Below, piece after piece: positions 60,501 through 64,000 of a stretch of DNA of 64,000 bases. Location of the stretch: contig NZ_VZPJ01000014.1 of assembly GCF_008801605.1 (NCBI RefSeq), positions 89,998 through 153,997 on the forward strand, read 5' to 3'. Each line of letters starts with the position of its first letter. Position 1 is the first letter of the stretch. A program made the translations under genes and the position numbers. The notes beneath the pieces were generated by a model. It was not told where the DNA came from and ran no database searches. It saw only the letters and a program-made list of their open reading frames with translations. Source of the DNA: Pseudomonas brassicacearum subsp. brassicacearum (GTDB taxonomy: Bacteria; Pseudomonadota; Gammaproteobacteria; Pseudomonadales; Pseudomonadaceae).

Positions 60501-63179
60501 ACCGACGCCAACCAGGATGTGCTGACCTACACCGCGACCCTCGCCAACGGCAACGCCCTGCCCGCCTGGCTGAGTTTCAATGCCACCAGCCTGACCTTCA
60601 GCGGTACCCCGACCAGCACTGCGGCAGGCAACTACGACGTGCTGGTCAAGGCCACCGACCCCTCGGGCGCCTCGGTCAGTGACAACTTCGCCCTGGTGGT
60701 GGCCGATGCGCCCGCCAACACCATCACTGGTACCAACAATGCCGAAACCCTCAACGGCACGACCGGCGCGGACCTGATCCTTGGCCTGGGCGGCAACGAC
60801 ACGATCAAGGCCGGCACCGGCGCGGACATCGTCGACGGTGGTGCCGGACGCGATTCGCTGTACGGCGGTGACGGTGCCGACACCTTCCGCTACAGCAACC
60901 TTTCCGACAGCTACCGCGACTACGACACCGGGGGCGTCACGGCCACTGATACGATTTATGACTTCACCGTCGGCGTCGACAAGATCGATGTCTCGGGGCT
61001 GGGCTTTCTCGGCCTCGGTGATGGCAGCAACGGCACGCTGTACATGACCTTGAACGCGGCTGGCGACAAGACCTACATCAAGTCCGCCGAAGCCGATGCC
61101 GACGGCAATCGCTTCGAGATCGCCCTCAACGGCAACTACCTCAACACCCTCACCGCCAGCGACTTCGTCTTCGGCGAGCGCGCCCAGCAGGACATTCTCT
61201 ACCTGCCGACCCTCGGCCAATCCAATGCCCGCCTGCTGCGCATGACCGAGGACGACAACCAGTCCGGCACCTCGATGCTGGTCAATGACCTGAACCGCTA
61301 CACCACCTATGACGTGCGCAGCCAGTTCACCGATGCCGACGGCAATGGCATCGACATCGCGGTGGGCGGCAGCACGGTCAACGGCCTGTCCACACTCAGC
61401 CCCGAGGAGCTCCAGCTGTGCTGGTGGCTGACCGACACCAACCAACCCGGGCCAGCACTGTTGCGGGCGGTGACGTTGCTGCGCGACCAACGCACCGAAC
61501 TGCAGGCGATCGATAACGTCACCATGGGCATCATATGGGGCCAGGGCGAGGAAGCCGCCCAGGAAATCGCCCGCGCCACCGACAAGGCAGCGGCAGCAGC
61601 GGCCTACAAGGCCGCGACCCTGAAGGTGTTCGACTACTTGCACGCCCAATTCGGCAACTTCAGCGTGTACCTGATGGAAACCGGTCACTACGAGGAGGAT
61701 GCGGCCCGAGCCCGGGGTTATTCGGAAGAGAAGATCGCTTCCATCGTCGAGGGCGTCGGTTATGTGCGCGCCGCCCAGGAGGCCATCGCCGCCGAGCGCG
61801 CCGACGTCAAGCTGGCGGTGGACTACACCGACCTGCCCTTGCGCTACGAAGTCGACCCGCTGGTGTACCCCGATGACGTCTGGCACCTGCACGAGGAGTC
61901 GGCGGAAATCGTCGGCCAACGCCTGGCGGACTACATTGCCGATGACCTGGGCTTCCAAGGCGATCCCAACGACAACAACAGCGTGCAGGACATCTTCGAC
62001 AACGCCCAGAACCAGGGTGGGATGATCTCCGGTACCGACCAGGACGACACTCTGGTGGGCAGTTCGGGCAACGACACGCTGAACGGCGACCTGGGCGCCG
62101 ACACCCTCACCGGCGGCGACGGCAACGACATCTACGTGGTCGACAATGCCTTCGACAGCGTGGTGGAAACCAACACCTCGCTCTCGCAGATCGACACAGT
62201 GCAAGCCTCGGTCAGTTGGACCCTGGGCGCCAATCTGGAAAACCTGGTGCTCACCGGTGTGTCGGACATCGACGGCACCGGCAATGAACGGCGCAATTTC
62301 ATCACCGGCAACGCCGCCAATAACGTGCTGGACGGCGCCGCAGGGGCCGACAGCATGAGCGGTGGCGATGGCAACGACAGCTACTTTGTCGACAACGCCG
62401 ATGACAGCGTGATCGAGACCAACAGCAATACCGTGAGCGGTGGGATCGACAGCGTGCACAGCAGCCTCGCGGCCTATACCTTGGGCAACAACGTCGAGAA
62501 CCTGTATGTCGATAGCACCGGCGCCGCCAATGGCACCGGCAACGCGCTGGACAATACGCTGTTCGCCGGGGCCGGCAACAATGTACTGGATGGACGCGAT
62601 GGCATTGACACGGCGAGCTTTGAACGCGCGCTGTCCAGCGTGACCGTCAACCTCTCGACGTCGGCGCAACAGAACACCGTGGGGTCTGGGCTCGACACTT
62701 TGAAATTCATCGAGAACCTGAAGGGAAGCGCCTACGCCGACACGCTGTCGGGCAACAGCGCGGCGAACGTCCTCGACGGAGGGGCCGGCAACGATACGCT
62801 GGTGGGTGGTTCGGGCGATGACCGGTTGATCGGCGGCGCAGGCACCGACAACCTCACCGGAGGCACGGGTGCGGACACCTACGCGTTTGGTGCGCTGTCG
62901 GACATGGGCGTCGGAGCCCTGCGCGATGTGATCAACGGCTTCAAGAGCGCGGAGTTCGACAAGTTGGACCTCACCGGCCTGGACGCCAACCCGCTGACCG
63001 CCACAGTCGATGCCTTCACGTTCATCGGCAGCAACGCCTTCGATCCCACCAATGCCACCGGCCAGCTGCGCTTCGCCGATGGCATCCTCTCCGGCAGCAC
63101 CAACGCCGACGCCACCCCCGAGTTCGAATTCGAACTGGTCGGCGTCAAGGAGCTGCACGCCAGCGACTTCACCGCCTGA
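57567..63179 (+). CDS. Modular mannuronan C5-epimerase / alginate O-acetylhydrolase (PsmE-like)
   Basis: This 1870-residue secreted protein converts mannuronate to guluronate in alginate. The catalytic A module (1-380) starts VQNFGAKGDGITDDTAAIQ, folds as a beta-helix and carries Tyr149, Asp152, His154 (GYGFDPHEQ) and Asp178, the AlgE4 active-site set. Calcium-binding R modules (GGAGNDTL nonapeptides) lie at about 385-530, 535-685, 797-942 and 1053-1203. Two cadherin/Ig-like M modules lie at 688-790 and 947-1048. A GDSL/SGNH-type N module (1207-1465) has Ser1219 in LGQSNA, VGGSTVNGL, and Asp1437/His1440 in DDVWH, the pattern of O-acetylhydrolases. An RTX tail ends the protein. There is no N-terminal signal, so export is by a type I system. 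P. syringae PsmE combines the same two activities. Confidence 0.88.
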   Translation: MIFNVQNFGAKGDGITDDTAAIQSAIDAAAAAGGGQVYMPTGTYIVSGGEEPSDGCLMLKSNVYLYGDGMGETTVKLVDGSDTKITGIIRSAYGEETHDFGVSNLTIDGNRDSTTGKVDGWFNGYIPGEEGYDSNVTLDSVEIKDCSGYGFDPHEQTVNMVIKNSVSHGNGLDGFVADFLSDSTFENNVAYDNDRHGFNVVTSTHDFTMTNNVAYDNGGNGIVIQRGSEDIPSPNNITITGGEVYGNGAEGVLIKLSSEVTVTGVDIHDNSSAGIRIYGSNHVEIIDNTLNNNSLGGAVPEIIIQSYDDTLGVSGKYFNGSDNTIQGNIISGSDLSTYGVAERNEDGTDRNAIIANTISHTSKGATLVYGDGSYVSATVPMTTVQGTAGNDTLLGSAANEIFYGGAGNDTINGATGSDILVGGAGIDKLTGGTGADTFRFVAQSDSYRNATTSFDDTITDFDVTQDKIDLAGLGFTGLGNGRGGTLQVSYSASNNRTYIKDFDADASGNRFELILSGNLASTLTASNFIFNRVITGTSGSDSLLGSDAADTLLGLAGNDSLSGGAGDDKLDGGAGMDTLTGGAGADTFVFSNRLDSYRNYNTGGANLGDLITDFDISADKIDLSAMGFTGLGDGKNNTVYLVLNSAGTKTYIKSLEADANGNRFEVALDGNYLNTLTSANFVFATTSPTNQAPVLATPLLDQNATENTPFSYVVPATSFTDPDNDSLSYTAKLANGSALPSWLVFDAATRTFSGTPPDTASGTYAIQVTASDGSNATVSDSFTLAVQDVPTAIVINGTPNNDTLTGTAANEQLFGGAGNDTLNGGAGNDILVGGTGVDKLTGGTGADVFRYTSKLDSYRTSSTSASDQILDFDLTADKIDVSALGYTGLGNGLNGTLQVTYSSSTNRTYLKDLTVDANGNRFEVSMAGNFLSSLTASHFVFADQTNPTNVAPVVATPLLDQNASESTPFSYTVASNSFTDANQDVLTYTATLANGNALPAWLSFNATSLTFSGTPTSTAAGNYDVLVKATDPSGASVSDNFALVVADAPANTITGTNNAETLNGTTGADLILGLGGNDTIKAGTGADIVDGGAGRDSLYGGDGADTFRYSNLSDSYRDYDTGGVTATDTIYDFTVGVDKIDVSGLGFLGLGDGSNGTLYMTLNAAGDKTYIKSAEADADGNRFEIALNGNYLNTLTASDFVFGERAQQDILYLPTLGQSNARLLRMTEDDNQSGTSMLVNDLNRYTTYDVRSQFTDADGNGIDIAVGGSTVNGLSTLSPEELQLCWWLTDTNQPGPALLRAVTLLRDQRTELQAIDNVTMGIIWGQGEEAAQEIARATDKAAAAAAYKAATLKVFDYLHAQFGNFSVYLMETGHYEEDAARARGYSEEKIASIVEGVGYVRAAQEAIAAERADVKLAVDYTDLPLRYEVDPLVYPDDVWHLHEESAEIVGQRLADYIADDLGFQGDPNDNNSVQDIFDNAQNQGGMISGTDQDDTLVGSSGNDTLNGDLGADTLTGGDGNDIYVVDNAFDSVVETNTSLSQIDTVQASVSWTLGANLENLVLTGVSDIDGTGNERRNFITGNAANNVLDGAAGADSMSGGDGNDSYFVDNADDSVIETNSNTVSGGIDSVHSSLAAYTLGNNVENLYVDSTGAANGTGNALDNTLFAGAGNNVLDGRDGIDTASFERALSSVTVNLSTSAQQNTVGSGLDTLKFIENLKGSAYADTLSGNSAANVLDGGAGNDTLVGGSGDDRLIGGAGTDNLTGGTGADTYAFGALSDMGVGALRDVINGFKSAEFDKLDLTGLDANPLTATVDAFTFIGSNAFDPTNATGQLRFADGILSGSTNADATPEFEFELVGVKELHASDFTA

Positions 63180-63229
63180 TTGCCCCCTGAGCAGGCTTGC
63201 CGCAATACAGCATGGATGCTGACCGACCC

Positions 63230-64000
63230 ACCGCTATCGCGAGCAAGCTTTGCTCCCACAGGGGATTTTTGTTGGCAGGGAAATCGCAGGCTGGCACCGA
63301 TCCAAACTGTGGGAGCAAAGCTTGCTTGCGATGACGGCGGCACATCCAACATCAAGGCAGACTGACACGCTGCTATCGCGAGCAAGCTTTGCTCTCACTG
63401 GGGATTTTTGTTGGCAGTGAAATCGCAGGCTGGCACCGATCCAAACTGTGGGAGCAAAGCTTGCTCGCGATGACGGCGGCACATCCAACATCAAGGCAGA
63501 CTGACACGCTGCTATCGCGAGCAAGCTTTGCTCCCACTGGGGATTTTTGTTGGCAGGGAAATCGCAGGCTGGCACCGATCCAAACTGTGGGAGCAAAGCT
63601 TGCTCGCGATGACGGCGGACATCCAACATCAAGGCAGACTGACACACCGCTATCGCGAGCAAGCTTTGCTCCCACTGGGGATTTTTGTTGGCAGGGAAAT
63701 CGCAGGCTGGCACCGATCCAAACCGTGGGAGCAAAGCTTGCTCGCGATGACGGCGGCACATCCAACATCAAGGCAGACTGACCCACCGCTATCGCGAGCA
63801 AGCTTTGCTCCCACAGGGAATTTTTGTTGGCAGGGAAATCGCAGGCTGGCACCGATCCAAACTGTGGGAGCAAAGCTTGCTCGCGATGACGGCGGACATC
63901 CAACATCAAGGCAGACTGACACGCTGCTATCGCGAGCAAGCTTTGCTCCCACTGGGGATTTTTGTTGGCAGGGAAATCGCAGGCTGGCACCGATCCAAAC
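63230..64000. repeat. Tandem array of REP doublets, about 139-bp unit
   Basis: Units start at GCTATCGCGAGCAAGCTTTG at 63233, 63372, 63511, 63649, 63788 and 63926, so the period is 138-139 bp. Each holds a REP core, a GGGATTTTTGTTGGCAGGG spacer with AAATCGCAGGCTGGCACCGA, a facing core TGTGGGAGCAAAGCTTGCTC, and a CATCCAACATCAAGGCAGAC spacer. Five full units and a partial one are seen; the array runs off the window. Copies differ by a few bases only. Confidence 0.92.

Noticed and set aside
59190..63158. Very long open frame (over 1300 codons) on the reverse strand of the epimerase gene
   Set aside because: It mirrors the repeat structure of the epimerase and is open because of biased GC-rich codons on the other strand. 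It has no ribosome site at a sensible start, and the plus strand product has clear catalytic motifs.
63230..64000. CRISPR-like array
   Set aside because: The unit is 139 bp, includes inverted REP cores, and the stretches between cores are the same in each unit, whereas CRISPR spacers differ. There is no cas gene near.

Overview
The window reads as chromosomal DNA of a denitrifying Pseudomonas of the P. fluorescens complex. The evidence is GC-rich coding sequence with strong codon bias, many fluorescens-type REP palindromes (cores like GTGGGAGC..GCTTGCTCGCGA), a ped/exa PQQ-dependent alcohol-oxidation locus with the gene order known from P. putida and P. aeruginosa, a complete nosRZDFYL operon, and an alginate epimerase of the AlgE/PsmE kind. 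No tRNA, rRNA, CRISPR array, prophage or transposase gene was seen.

Region by region. (1) 1-4.7 kb: an aromatic or aryl alcohol catabolic block (partial DUF1302 gene, coniferyl-alcohol-type dehydrogenase calA, aldehyde dehydrogenase), divergent from a XylR/DmpR-type sigma-54 activator, with a candidate -24/-12 promoter between them. (2) 4.8-8.9 kb: a polyol module (AraC regulator, MtlE-like binding protein, SmoS-like sorbitol dehydrogenase) that lacks its ABC permease and ATPase genes; a 16-bp inverted repeat sits in the divergent intergenic region. (3) 9-14.1 kb: a CAP-domain secreted protein, then a LysR regulator divergent from an AtuA-like pair and a CitMHS transporter. (4) 14.1-16.6 kb: a pair of about 169-bp inverted repeats around REP sequence, then malate:quinone oxidoreductase.

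(5) 17-41 kb: the alcohol oxidation locus. It holds pqqA-ercA-ercS', the aldehyde dehydrogenase pedI, a quinoprotein dehydrogenase with the lanthanide Asp signature (pedH), a metallo-hydrolase / SoxYZ-like / binding-protein trio, cytochrome c550 (pedF), a calcium-type quinoprotein dehydrogenase (pedE), a pentapeptide-repeat protein, the membrane two-component pair pedS2/pedR2, an ABC system with its own beta-propeller and CXXCW protein, the regulator agmR/pedR1, and the hybrid kinase nahK/ercS with its FIST partner nosP. Seven copies of one 14-bp palindrome-like site (consensus RCTACTTTGGTAGC), mostly 65-140 bp ahead of these genes, tie the locus into one regulon. Many of its start sites, and those of regions 1-3, are preceded by AAnAANAA stretches typical of Hfq/Crc catabolite control.

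(6) 41-57 kb: anaerobic respiration. nosL-nosY-nosF-nosD-nosZ-nosR run leftward from a perfect ANR/DNR box. An unknown secreted propeller-like protein, a UvrA paralogue, and an operon of a small membrane protein, a degenerate HemN paralogue and hemN follow; the last group has two further ANR/DNR boxes. NosP/NahK, an NO-sensing pair in P. aeruginosa, lies exactly between the alcohol locus and the nos operon. (7) 57.5-64 kb: a 1870-residue modular mannuronan C5-epimerase / O-acetylhydrolase, followed by a tandem array of about 139-bp REP-doublet units that runs off the window end.

Family assignments rest on recognised sequence motifs, gene order and length. No database search could be run. Operators, operons and substrates are inferences unless stated otherwise.
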